From: Isoetes taiwanensis
Lineage: Eukaryota; Streptophyta; Lycopodiopsida; Isoetales; Isoetaceae
Assembly (NCBI GenBank): GCA_021234155.1
Contig: JAJEKV010000131.1
Span: 1,473,288-1,537,287 of the forward strand
DNA length: 64,000 nt
Direction: 5' to 3'
Shown: piece after piece, positions 12,429 to 24,700 of the stretch
Position numbering within the stretch: position 1 is the first letter of the stretch
How the letters are laid out: every line of letters begins with the position of its first letter
Program-made: the position numbers and the translations under genes
The notes under the pieces: model-generated
Database searches by the model: none
Told to the model about the DNA's origin: nothing
The model's input: only the letters and a program-made list of their open reading frames with translations

Positions 12429-13065
12429 ACATTCCTAACCGACATGCCCTTAACCAACTGGGCAAAACCGTCTAGACTCGCTTCTACCCATTTATGCCGG
12501 TGTGTCGGGAACGCCCCACAGGCACATTCAAGGATCGAATACTCGAGCGGTCTACCATGGGCCCGCCTCTCTCCCAGCTCCGTTAGATTTTGCTTTTAAA
12601 CCGAAAAATGCCGTGATTTGTTGGTACTTACCGGATTTTTCAAAAATATCCTCTAATTTACCTGATTTAACAAGGATTTTACTAAATTTTGACCGGAAAT
12701 TTTGCCGGCATCTATTAAAGAAACCGGATTTTAACAACTTCGATCGGAAATTCTGGGGAGGAACCCCCCTAATCTGGAGCCCTGGTCTCTCCCACTAGAA
12801 CTATGCTCGTCCTCGAGTATCCAAGGCTATACCATGTCTATGTCATACCATGTCACAATGATTACCAAGTCTTTGCAAATTACCCATGCATATAGGCACC
12901 CATGGAGACTCGAACTCGAGACCTGCCTGATACCAACTGTAACGTTCCTAATCGACATGCTCTTAACCAACTAGGCAAAACCGTCTAGACGTTTATGAGT
13001 AGTCGCTTCTACCCATTTATGCTGGTGTCTCGGGAATGCCCCACAGGCACATTCAAGGATCGAAT
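12429..13065 (-). repeat. Direct repeat pair with tRNA-like (SINE-like) head
   Basis: Two direct repeats, about 12429-12541 and 12941-13065, share wording such as GCAAAACCGTCTAGAC and CCCCACAGGCACATTCAAGG. The second has about 12 extra bases. Read on the - strand, the second repeat passes into an A-box-like TTTTGCCTAGTTGGTTAAGA and, about 50 bases on, a B-box-like GAGTTCGAGTCTC (12903-12990). This is the layout of a tRNA-derived SINE head. The 400 bp between the repeats holds no recognisable gene. A nested or dimeric SINE is the simplest reading; short LTR-like ends are an alternative. Confidence 0.5.
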
Positions 13066-14436
13066 ACGTTACATCTGACTCTCAGTTTTGTCGACCTCGA
13101 CTTCCTTTTTGGTTTTTCTTTCATTCGCATCCAATTGATTTTCGCCACGATTATTCATTTTATCTATTCTTATGACTATTTCTCTCGTTTATAGGATCTC
13201 TCTCTTTCTCCTCCATCCTCCGCTTCCCTTGCCATTGATCTCTCTCTAGTTTAATTTAAAGCTTCTTGGCTCCTCCATTTATAAGGTTGACTTTATCTTA
13301 ACTTACTAGCACGGTTTATCGAGCTTAAGCCCAATCATTTGTTTTTCCTTCACCATTAGCATCACATCTTCTATATGAATGTAGTTACACCCCATCCATT
13401 AACCATAATCATCTTCGTTGGGGCTATTTTTCTAGTATTGATTCTAGTCTCAGAGATCTCGCTTGCTAGTTGATTTTGTGCTCTAGAAGTCCTCTCTCAT
13501 CAATTTGCTCCAATGTGAATCTTCATTCTTTCTTGAAGTTCCATCTACTTGTCTATATATAGATGTTCAGATTCAGATAGACGAAGTCTTGGTTATACGA
13601 TAGATTCTCCTTTTGGCATTGTCAATTTAATTTGAGTCAATTGTGCCTTGTGCAGTTGTTTTCTCAATAGATTCTGCTTTTGCATTTGTCATGCAATTTA
13701 TCTTAGCCATTTCATTTCTCGAAAGCGTAACTATCTTCATTAAAATTGTGCATTTCATTCTATAAGTTTTGTCAAGGTCATTTGTTACGCATCACTATGG
13801 GTTTTTACTATTCTACTTGTTTGCATTCTCTTTGATCCTTCTCAACTTGCGTCTTCATTGCTACAGCATGATATCCTCGTGACCAGGCTGACATTTCCCA
13901 TTATTTTCAATTTTTTATTTAGTCTCGTGCTAGATACCATATTTTATCTGAGGCATTATTATTTTCTCACATTAGATGAATTATGCAATTTGCTAGGTCT
14001 TTGTCAATCGTGGCCTTCTCTCGACCGTTGAGGTTCTACAACTTCTCCTGCCCTTGACCTCCATCTCCACTATGACCCCACACTCATGGCCCATGACCAC
14101 GGACCACTCGCTTTTTAGACTCGGCCTCAACCCACACCCCATTGGTGACTTTTTCTCTTTACCCTTTCGGGCATTTTATATATCGCCCCTCTCTTTATCA
14201 ACGTTTATCAATATTCTATATGGTATTTCTTGAACCTGCCCATCCAATTCGCCTGGAACCCGACCTCGACCTTAGACTTGACTCGATGGACTTCTCATTC
14301 GGCTTCGTCTATGCTTGAAATCTGATACTGCGATAGGCTATGATTTTTTTGCGCACTTAGCTGCCTCTATTTTCCTTTGGCATGATAGAACAAAGCATGG
14401 CATTGTTTTTTGGATGTCGTTGATATTTTGTTGCAG

Positions 14437-14678
14437 GATTCTTGGCTCGCCTATGCTCCTTCGCATGTCCGGTCTACTCTCCTGCAACGCCTTATTCACT
14501 CGTGCTAGTTTTTCCACATTGACCCTCCTTCCAATGGTCCTCTTTGTCGTGCGGCCAGATTCTTGGCTCGCCTACGCTCCTTCGCATGTCCGGTCTACTC
14601 TCCTCGGTGCAACGTCTTATTCACTCAGGCTAGTTTTTCCACATTGACCCTCCTTCCAGCGGTCCTCTTTGTCGTGCT
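14437..14678 (+). repeat. 121-bp tandem duplication
   Basis: Two adjacent copies (14437-14557 and 14558-14678) begin GATTCTTGGCTCGCCTA and end near CTCTTTGTCGTGC. They differ at a few bases and one CGG/G indel. The period is not a multiple of three, so the short open frames across it are shifted copies of one another and not evidence of a protein. Confidence 0.85.
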
Positions 14679-16140
14679 TCTCCCAATCTGCTCAGTCACT
14701 ATCCATTCTACAGCTTCTCTTTGGTGGCATCAATGTCTTTCTGCCATTGGACTATATCTCGCCTCTTAGGTCTATGTTGAGAGCACTAGATCTTCAAGGA
14801 GAGCAGAGTTCTCTTCTTTTCGGCCGGTGTTTTGGTGTGCGTATATTGTGAGTCCAAAAGTACAAAGGATCCCTCATGGATCTGAATCATGTCTCCAGCT
14901 ATATAGTACTCATAATGCTCTCTCAACCTCTTCTTCTATCCAACTAATACTACAAGATGAACATCTTCTTAGCTAAATAGAATACTACAGAGTTAAATCC
15001 GCATTTTCCACAAGTTGTAGACAAATCTTGAATGCTTCAAAAACCTCTTGCAAATTTAGAAATGAAGAGAAAAGAGACAAAGGGTAACCTGAACAATCTC
15101 CCCAGACCGCCGAGAAGCTAATATGCTTCAACTATGATCCACCCCGAGCTTTGCTACCAAATGTGAGATTGAAAGGAGATGTCGCATTGTCGGAAGTGCC
15201 ACCTACCAAGCTACAATAGGCTAGACACACAACCCAGCCACCAAAACTCCCCCTAAAGTTTGGCTCATGATATCCGGTCTTGATATGGAAGCGCCTTCCC
15301 CGACACCATCACCTCCCTAGCTCGGCAATATCAAACAACTGACATCCCGCTTTAAAAACAGTAAATTGTGACCAAGAACTTACACTGGCTCTTTCCAAGA
15401 AAACATCCCTAAATCTTCCCGCTAGCAAGAAAGAGCAAGAGGAGGGGAAGAAAACCATCTGATCAGAGGATCCATCTAAAAAGACTGCCTAAGAAGACCC
15501 GAAACTGCTTTTCTAATTCCCCGCTAAATCAAGCTTCACCTTATAGGCTCCACGCCTTTTCGGTGTGATTTGCTTAAACAAAATCATCATTCTTGTTAAA
15601 AGATCGAGAGCAAAAGGCCACGTTAGTGGCTTACCAACACAAAACCGTAAAGACCGCCTTTGAAGTCGCTTTCAATCAAAATCTGCAAATTCTTTCAAGA
15701 AAGAAACCCCATGGCCATTGGCAAACCCCACTAGCATCAGATTAGGGATTCGGGTCTGCAAGGATGGCTGTAGCAAAGGTTACCGGGTCGAGGGAAAAGA
15801 GGGCGGCCTCCTCCCCCGCGTTGCCGCCTCTAGTCAGCAGCGCAGCGCCGCCAAGAACCTAATTGGCATCGCCCTTTCGATCCTCACCATGAGAATGCCA
15901 ATCGATCTACACTGTAGATTGCGATTCTCGTGAGAGGGCGAGAGATATATATTCGGTCTTTTCGTCTTTCTTCTCATTCAGCATTCTTCTCATAGCAATA
16001 TAGTAGCATTGTGCAGACCCTCATCCAAATTTCTTCTTTTTCCTCTCTTTCGCGGAACCATCGACTCAAGTGTCATCTATGTTAAGAAATTTCATAATGT
16101 TTCTCTTTTTAAGCAAGTTATTGTTAATTATATGCTCGAA
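14679..16140. other. No gene recognised
   Basis: The - strand between about 15090 and 15960 has stretches that read like protein (for example around FRDVFLERASVSSW) but with many stops, so a decayed retroelement ORF is possible. The G/C-rich patch at 15780-15860 lacks supporting motifs. Confidence 0.25.
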
Positions 16141-16146
16141 CGCTGA

Positions 16147-16460
16147 CAAGCCCCCTCCTTGTTATAGAGATTTTTGTCGCAGAAAGCACGATAACCAACC
16201 CTCTCGAGGTTTTCTTTTCAAGTTCTCTCAAGTTCTTTTCAAAGTTATATTCATTTTTTGTTTGCGTGGCATGTGTGACCAGCCCCTCCTTGTTATAGAG
16301 GTTTATTGTAGCGCGGCACGCATGACCAGCCCCTATGAAGATTTTTCAAAGTTCTTTTCAAGTTCTTTCAAAGTTATATTCATTCTTTGTTCGCATGGCA
16401 TGCGGACCAGCCCCTCCTTGTTATAGAGGTTCATTGTATCGCGGCTCGCATGACAAGCCC
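16147..16460 (+). repeat. Minisatellite, about 130-bp unit, three copies
   Basis: The marker CCCCTCCTTGTTATAGAG recurs with its GTTATAGAG at 16161, 16292 and 16420 (spacing 131 and 128). Between markers each unit repeats TTTCAAAGTTATATTCATT and a GGCAYGYGNGACCAGCCCC-like word. Copies are diverged. Confidence 0.8.
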
Positions 16461-16689
16461 CCTCCGTGGTTTTTCAAGTTCTTTTTCTTTATTTTGCTAT
16501 TTGACGCAACTCATGGGTTCTTGCATTTGTTCTTTGGTCTTTTCAGGGTGAGGAAAAAGATGTGTGCATTCGGATTTCTTCGTCAGGGACTGGTCATCCG
16601 TGTCGGTGTATAGCCCACAGGCAATCCCTCGAGAGAGCTTCTCATTAGGATTCCTCAAAACCCGAAGGGCGGGTAAATTGGTGTGCGGT

Positions 16690-18764
16690 ATCGAGTCCTC
16701 ATCACGAGAATTCTCGATTATTCTTAGGATAATTTTGATTAGGTATAATTGCTTAGACATAATCCCCGTTAGATATAATTTTAGATAATTCTTAGGTTAG
16801 GTATAATTTTAGGTTAAATAAGATAATTCTCGATTAATGTAGACATAATTTAGGCATAGATGGGTATAATATCCGCTAAAAGTAATGTAGCATTTTGCAA
16901 GCAGGTATAGCAGGTATATATTTTCTTGTTTATTGAAGCTTCTTTTCGGCCTTTTTATAGTTCTATTTCTTCTGGTCAGAATATTACAAAACCATCCTTT
17001 AATTTGGTACTTGAAGACGATGCCAATGACACTTTGATGGCGAGGTTCCTAGCGCTTTGTCACCAAGAACTTGAGGAAATCTTGGCAGGACTCTGTGATG
17101 GAGAAGTCAGTGAGGATCAAGATGCTCCTCAAGATGATTGTATTCCACTTGACGAAGATATGCTATCTGATGCCCTATCTGGTGAACATGAACATCCCAA
17201 AGGTGCGAACAAGTGGGCAAAATGCAGATTCGATGAGTGGAGGAAGGCATTTAATCATGATGTTTAACTGCCCGCTTGAGACGATTTTGATGCATCGGTT
17301 GAATGAGCTGCTGATGAGATTCATGTTGCACGTCCTTTTTTTTATATTATTTGTATTCTGCTATTTAATGTAAAAAACTAATAATATGGTGTTTTACTTG
17401 CTGGGTCTTTATTTGCAGGCAAAGAAGAAAAAACAAGAAGCTTTATCTACTAGCGACGTAAGTTTTAAATATTGTTTATGTAATATTTTTTTCATTGCAC
17501 ATTTTTATATCTTGTTTTTGTTTTAGGTTAAGTTGTTTGTTCCATGGAATTGGTAGAATAGTGAGAAGGGAGAGGGAGAAGTTCAGGAAAAAACAAGGAT
17601 ATCTTTTCAGATTTTACATGATTCGATTTTAAACACCAGCAGTGAGGTAGCCCAATCATGATGTTATTATCATTTTTTCCTTATATGGGCTAGTTCGATA
17701 TTGTGCCTATGGTTGGCTACCCCACTGACTTCAATATTATAAACCCAATGTATATTGCTGCTGTGATAAATGAAAAGCCTATCTGGTGTTTTGGTCTTCG
17801 TATATCGCGAGTCCTCATCACGAGAATTATCGATTATTCTTAGGATAATTTTGATTAGGTATAATTAATCCTCGTTAGATATGATTCTGGTTAGATATAA
17901 TTTTAGATAATTCTTAGGTTAGGTATAATTCTTAGGTTAAATAAGATAATTCTGGATTAATGTAGATATAATTTAGGCATAGATAGGTATAATGTCCACC
18001 GCAAGTAATGTAGCATTTTGCAAGGTGTATAGCAGAATATATTGTTTTGTTTATTGAAGCTTCCTTTTCGCCTTTTTATAGTTCTGCTTTTTCCGTCGGG
18101 AATAGCGTAAATTACAAAACGTCCTTTAATTTGGTACTTGAAGGCGATGCCAATGACACTCTTGATGGCGAGGTTCCTAGCAGTTTTGTCATGCCCGAAG
18201 AACTTGAGGAAATCTTGGCGTGACTCGATGGATGGAGAAGTCGCGAGGATCAAGATGCTCCTCAAGACGATTGTATTCCACTTGACGAAGACATGCTATC
18301 CGATGCTCTATCCGGGTGGACACCTAACGCCCCAAAGGTGCGAACAAGTGGGCAAAATGCAGATTCGATGAGTGGAGGAAGGCATTTAATCATGACGCTT
18401 ATGTCCCGCTTGAGACGATTCTGATGCAACCTGCTGAATGAGTCACCGATGAGATTCATGTTGCACATTATTTTTTCATATTATTTGTATTCTCGCTATT
18501 TAATGTGAAAACTAATAATATGGTGTTTTACTTGTCGGGTCTTTATTTGCGTACCAAAGAAGAAAAACAAGAAGCTTTATCTACTATAGCTTAATTTAAG
18601 TTTTAAATATTGTTTATGTAATATCATTGCACATTTTTATATCTTGTTTTTGTTTTAGGTTAAGTTGTTTGTTCCATGGAATTGGTAGAATAGTGAGAAG
18701 GGAGAGGGAGAGAGTTCAGAAAAAAAACAGGGATATCTTTTGAGATTTTACATGATCCAATTTT
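16690..18764 (+). repeat. Direct duplication, about 0.95 kb, two copies
   Basis: Copy 1 (16690-17630) and copy 2 (17806-18764) run in parallel, from TCCTCATCACGAGAATT through GGTATAATT-rich DNA, a coding block and two intron-like segments, to ACATGATYC. About 175 bp separate them. The coding block of copy 1 is open (next entry); in copy 2 it is broken by frameshifts and stops, for example AATGAGTCACC near 18437. This is either a partial tandem duplication of a transposon 5' end or two elements inserted side by side. Confidence 0.85.
16926..17267 (+). pseudogene. N-terminal block of a DUF3504/Crypton-like recombinase
   Basis: An open stretch, acidic in the middle (LDEDMLSDALSGEHEHPKG), ends in ANKWAKCRFDEWRKAF. 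In DUF3504 (KIAA1958/QRICH/ZMYM-like) proteins a similar N-x-W-A-x-x-x-F-x-x-W block opens the recombinase core, so I assign it there tentatively. It precedes, on the same strand, the recombinase pieces at 18900-19500. A TATA-like CTTTTTATAG sits just inside its 5' end. Short exon-like pieces follow (AKKKKQEALSTSD, 17420-17457, bounded by CAG and GTAAGT). The frame breaks right after FNHDV. Confidence 0.45.
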
Positions 18765-18880
18765 TAGGAGCAAATGTGGAGGCTTTTTATTTGTGCTATC
18801 AAAAAGACAAGGGAGGAGGGAAACTATGATAAACCCAGGAATAAGGCTCCAGTAATAACCACCTTGAAGAACATGACATC

Positions 18881-19510
18881 TTGGCTGATATAGATCACCA
18901 AGTGACTCATCTATCAAGATGCATCAAATGTTTAGCATATTATATGCTTACGAGATTCGGGATTAGGGGCGCAAAGGAGTTGTGCGATGTCTTAGATTGT
19001 GGTGTGTGCTTAGGCATTGATATGGATGGTGAAATCATTAAGTATGGAGAGAGAATAAGTAAGAACCATCAGTCTACTGTTACGAAGTTTAATTCGGAAA
19101 CTTGTTTGGACATATGCGTCTAATTTTATTCTCATCTATAACAATACGTGCCATTTACCTGCAAAAAGAAGCAGGGCTCGAAGGCGAGGGCATTATTTTT
19201 TCAGCCAATTCTCCGACCTGGAAAAAATGTAAGCCATTTCTTATATAAGTTTTTTTATTTATGATATTATTTTAATTGCATGTCTTTTTTTTTTTGATCC
19301 GTATGATGTTACACCTGCTTCTGGAAGAACAACCTATCCAAATGGTTGAATGTCATGGCCACCATCATTGGTCTTGAGACACAAATATGTAATAAGGGTG
19401 GTCACGTGTCTTTGGTTTCTCGCTTGTCTACCGCAAATGTTACAAAGGAGGTCGATGAACCTTATGGGCCATAAGAACCGTGATTCTTATGACAAGCAAG
19501 TAATCTATTT
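18881..19510 (+). pseudogene. Crypton-like (DUF3504) tyrosine recombinase core, broken
   Basis: Tyrosine recombinases of Crypton transposons cut and join DNA using an R-K-H-R-H-Y set. At 18935-19080 one frame gives YYMLTRFGIRGAKEL followed by IDMDGEIIKYGERISKN. This matches the FGLRG...DxxGxxxxxxERxSKN signature of DUF3504, with the first catalytic Arg and the Lys visible. At 19320-19465 another frame gives a WLNVMATIIGLE block, then GGHVSLVSRL and STANVTKEV, and at 19470-19500 LMGHKNRDSYDK, resembling the H-x-x-R and G-H boxes and the terminal Tyr. Frames change between blocks and stops intervene, so this is a relic unless introns rescue it. The fold assignment is by motif only. Confidence 0.55.
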
Positions 19511-20150
19511 TGAATTGTGTTTTCTGTTTTTCTTGTTTATTGTTAAGGTTCTTGTTAGTTTTCCTCGCATGTATGATCAAAACCTTGATTTGAAGATCGA
19601 TGGATGTATAGATCTGGTCTCAAAGCCAATTATTGTTGATGGCACGACAAGATGTTTTACAAATGTGCTTTTGATAGTAATCATATAATGAATTCTTTAT
19701 TATGTCTTTACATTTCTTATTCTCTCTCTTCATCATAATGAATTCGCATTTGCGGATGAGGTTTCTAAAGTCGATTTATCGGGCAAAGGGTTATAGAGTT
19801 GCACTTGGGGAGTTGGAGAAAAATGTAGTTGTGCAGGGATCGTCTTCAAGAGTTTTGAGAGCTGCTGACATGGTGCAACGGGAAAATATCTTACCTGTAT
19901 CTATGGCTCCAAAGTCAGATTGTCAATCAGGTTAGCAACTTTTTGTTGTTGATAATTCTGCCCAGATAGTCAGTGGTAATTGTGCTAAGGTCTACTGTGA
20001 GTTGGTCAAGGATGAATATGACAAGGATTTCTATAAGCAGCTTATTGTGGACTGCACGAAGGGTGCACGGGCACTTGGAATGTACCACCACAAAAGTTAT
20101 GAGCAATTTTAAGTTAAATCAGAGGGTTGTACAATCAATCTAGGTATCGA
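19511..20150 (+). other. Exon-like tail downstream of the recombinase
   Basis: Short protein-like pieces on the same strand: an SKPIIVDGTTRCF block (19560-19690), a KGYRVALGELEKNVVVQGSS block (19760-19930), and a block ending KGARALGMYHHKSYEQF before a stop at 20110. They share strand and spacing with the recombinase and may be its accessory part. I do not recognise them. Confidence 0.3.
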
Positions 20151-21789
20151 TGCAAATCAGCTTTTATAAGTTATTTCTGCAATCATGATGACGTAGTGAT
20201 AGGTTGTACATTCTGTATTTTTGAGTTGTAATTCAACTTGTGGAATTTGAAGGAACTTGTAGATTTATGAATTCAATGAACTTCTGACATATAGAAGTTC
20301 TAAACTTGTGGATATATTTGGACTTATAAACTTTTGGACTCATTCTAGATTTGAACTTTGTGTATTTCAATTTAATTCAATTTCTATAATGCGTGTGATA
20401 TAAATGTAATAGGATTATAAATGTGTAATAGTCTTAGTGTATAACATGCACAATTTGATTGATAATTTGTGTGTATAAACTATATGTGTAGTAATCTATG
20501 TAGCTACACTCACGAAAAAATTTTAAAGTGGTGGAAAACAATCCTGGTGGACGAAAAATTCCGTTCTTAATTTAGATAGAATTTTAAAGTAATCCCAGCC
20601 CATTGTTTATTACGGATGGACAATACATTTACGTGTTCATTCGTGGTTCATTTTGAAGTTCTGATAAATTTCATTCTTAAAGTTCTTCCTTCCAATAAAT
20701 TTCCTGCAATCGTCACCTTCTATTGGATGTGTATAGTAATCTTCTGGATGGAGGAGGTTATGTAGGCATGAGCAAGCTCATGAAATTCATATCTCCCAAA
20801 GTCCCAAGTGTCCAAGATCTCATTTTGTCAAGCACATTCACATTCGCTTACGTTGTCCCCATCAGCTGCTCACCCCTCCTCCAGGCTTTTCACACCAAGT
20901 CTTCACAGTCAAGTCAGTGTTGAATATGGCAAGAGCCGTCCACCGCATAAGGTCCAAAAAGTGACTTCCATCCAACAGGACTGGATCAGCGGATGTCCAC
21001 CCCACCTCAATTCATCATTCTAAACATTATACAGAAGGTTTTTTCCGTACCAGCCTCTCCTCCTACCTATGCAGCAGCAGAAGCACCTAAAGAAGAAAAA
21101 GGGTGTTCCTAGCCCCCGTGACAAACATGTTGAGGGCCTCTTAAGGCACTGGTCACTTCCGAAACAAGATAGGAGCATTTCTGCACTAAAACTTACATGC
21201 ATCTTCATCTAGAATGCAACAAATATTAACGTCAAAAAAGTTGCAATTTGCCTACAAGAATTGTTGTTACCAAAAACATTGGTTTTCTTTTCTTTGGAGG
21301 AGGGATAAGATTGGCTCAGTATGTTGACATGCATCAGAGGTGCTTTATTTCAAGAAATCAACTTGATTATCCAAGAGTGTTTGTCCATCACCAATATCTT
21401 GTGTTGTCACCTTGTTCTGTGATACACGCAAGGCACCATTCCATCAGCTTAGTAATTGCAAAATGTAGAAAGCTCCAAACCAAAATAACCCACTAGCTAA
21501 ATTGGCATTCCGTACAGCTGGGAAATAAGCCCTCATGTTGCTCATGCTTATCTCAACCTGAAAGATTGCAGAAATTGCACAACCCATTTCTCAAGTACAA
21601 AGCACCCAATAATTGTCGTCTCCTATGCACCCCATTCCTGCTATCAATGCAGGCTCCTGTTATTTAATAAAAACTGCTGATGCATCACTAGCATCTTGCA
21701 CACAGTCCAGCAAGTAAGTGGATCTCATCGAGTTACGAAAACTTTCGATGTGAACTTGGCTAAAGACGGAACCTGGCTAAACATAATCC
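20151..21789. other. No gene recognised
   Basis: AT-rich in the first 400 bp, then ordinary sequence without a coding block I can support. This is probably the 3' flank of the minus-strand gene that ends at 21790. Confidence 0.3.
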
Positions 21790-24700
21790 TCAATGACGCC
21801 AACCTTTTAGATGTCCTCCTTCCATGGGCGGCTCTAGAAATCCTCTAAACTGCATTTTCAGTCTCCGTTCAGAGCCCATACATATAATTCCCACATGAAA
21901 TGTAGCATACATGGTAGCATTTTCATTCCTAGTTAATCTAAAAACCTTTTGTCGTCTTATAATGCACACTATTAACCAACTATATTGCATACATGAAAGA
22001 TTATTTATCTTTTTTGCATCTGACTCCCTTATCATAACATCCCCCATATTATAGTTTGTCCACCTCAATGTCATCATTTAATTACTCCGTAATATAGACA
22101 ACCACCTGGAAACTATTAGGGATGCAAGGTTACCTGACTTCCGTCTACCGACCAGCGTGCACCATAACCTTCCTTGATCCGAATTTCAAAGACATGTAAA
22201 GATGGGGAGAGGAAGTGCACATTCATCCAGCAAGCATGTTCGATAATGTCACACACTTTATCCAATGCAATTGCATTTTTCATGGCCTCTGCAAAATCTT
22301 CGACTGTTACATTATGAGATCCACGAATGAGTGGAATTTTCATTTTTACCTTTTCCTGTACAAACTCCCCACCAACTAGAGCTACTTCGATGTGAATGCT
22401 TAGCTAGTGCCCTTGATCCTGTTGTCAACTTGCTACCTGCAACCTCCACTCATTCGAACAATAGAAGTTGCAGTCATTACATTGAAATATTTTTAGCTGC
22501 ACAAATCTTGCAGTTAAAACTGCTGTAGCTTTTATAAGAAGGATATAACTCCCATATTTTAAGCAGAGACTGTCTTAGAACTCATGCCTTGCAAAGCTCC
22601 CATTAACAATCCGGTGGAAATTAAATTTATTCTTGATTATCCATCTACTAATTTTGACAAGGTTGAACATTTATGCAAACGTAGTACACAGAACAAACTA
22701 CAGTTGTGCACGTGTTGCAAGTACGAAACCATGTGAGGAGTAAAACATCAAGCTTATATACAAATGTCAGTGCAGAAGCCATCAATCTGAAGTGTAAAAT
22801 GAGCCTCCCTCAAGCTCTGTTACCATGAGAAGGCCAAGAACTAAGCAAGGGAGAGGAAAAACCCTAATTCTATGCATGTCATGTGATCTTGATGTGTTCT
22901 ACATATATGACTCTGCATAGTTCATTGCTTTATGCGTGACTCTCTAGCCGAGCCGAGTAATGATCTCAACTTATTTTTCCCTTCAAAAAAATACCTCTAA
23001 AGAGTTTAGTGCACAAAATGCTGAGAGAAGGGCACATCTTGGAGGCGGCAAACTTGCCCTCAAAGTGCCTACAGTAAAACGGATACCAAGGAGGTAAAGC
23101 AAGCCTTCAGTTTGAAGCTCCTGCAAGTTTATCAAGGATTTAGAGCAATACCACTTCCAAACATATTAAGTCATCTATCAATCCAAAAAGCCCATCTCTG
23201 ACATTCAAGTCCATTGTGTTCAGAAGAAAATAGATTTACAAAGGAAAGCAAAAGGTCTGTAATGAGGATAGTCTTATCTCATCTTCCATTTCTGTAAGAT
23301 AATGTAGGTCCAAAGCCTCATGATAGCTAATGGCAGGACGAATAAAAGAGAGGTAGTTTCCAGTTTCCACATACTCTTTCCGAGTTAAAAAGTGAGAGTC
23401 AATGCGCATGTCTATGGCATTATTGGGCATGTAGAGAAATGGATGGATGCAAGAGTCAGCAAATTACAAGGCCTGTGGAACCCGATCTTGTGGGATGGAT
23501 CTCATGGACTGCAGCAAGGGCAAAGGTTGGGGATGACCAAGTGAATAAGCAGTCTACAGAATTATTACTACCATTTTCAATACCACGCCAACCTAGAAGG
23601 AGAGACACTTTGTTGCTAATAGTTAAGCTGATGTATTCAGTCAAGAAACTGTACCGTTATGCTTATACAGGGAGCCCCTCAAAAGCTGCTAGAACTCTCA
23701 ATTATTGCAGACCTATCTTAGAGCAAATCTATCTTGTATCTGAGACACATAAATGATGAGCTGCTAACTCTGCTAGAATTATTGAGTGTAAGCAAACGCT
23801 TTAAACTCTTCACATTCCTTACCACTTACATTAGAAATACTAACAACTTTGTCAGATTATTTAAGAAATCCCTTTAGGTTCATCATATGGAATGAGGCAG
23901 TGCACTTACACTGAACATGTCTGCTATTATGGTGCAAGGTTGTAAATGGGAGTCTGGATGAGATACATGAAGTGCAAGCACACCCATTTTCTCTACTTCA
24001 AGAGGGTAAATGTCCGATAAACTTGTTCACCTGCAAGGGAACAAATACATTACTTTTTGCTTTGATGTGATTCCTCAGAACTTCAGAATTATTTGACTAA
24101 GGGTCTATTCAAGACCCATGGTTAAGTTTAGTTAAGTTAACTTTTACCATTAAGTTAAGTTAACACTAACCGGATGATTGCCTTCACACCAAAGCTACTT
24201 AAAAAATTAGTTAGGCTAACTTAATGGAAAACCATTTCAGACTCATTTAGTTAAAAAATTTGGTTAAAAAATAACTTAACTAGCTAACTAAAGGCTTTCG
24301 AACATGCCTAGTTAAGTTAGCCAAAGCATGAAAATTTATAAGCACGTTTTAAAACTTAAAGTGACCTCTATGGGATGATTTAACATTTAATGCTAATTTC
24401 TAATTTAGTTAACTTTTAGTTAATTTTGCTAACTTAACCGAACAAGGTGCGAAGACAAGTTTAGTTAGTGTTTTAAAAAGTTAACTAAAGTCTTAACTAA
24501 ATTTCTTTAACTAAAGTCTTAGCTAAATTTCTTAACTATGTGCTAACTTAACTAGTAGTGCGAATATAAATTTCATTAAAAACCATAATTTAACTTAACT
24601 TAACCGCGAGTGCGAATGCACCCTAAAGTTCCAAAGACAGCTACCTTCAGCTATGGATTGAACTCCAGGAAGGACTTTGTCCAGACCCTCTACATACAGC

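Noticed and set aside
15718-15933. G/C-rich 71-codon frame
   Set aside because: No motif or splice context, and the opposite strand looks equally open; not supported as a gene.
16147-16460. CRISPR-like array
   Set aside because: Only three diverged units of about 130 bp without regular spacers; an ordinary minisatellite in a eukaryotic genome.
23439-23756. Plus-strand open frame of 105 codons
   Set aside because: It lies between exon blocks of the minus-strand gene and has no motif; probably an intron shadow.
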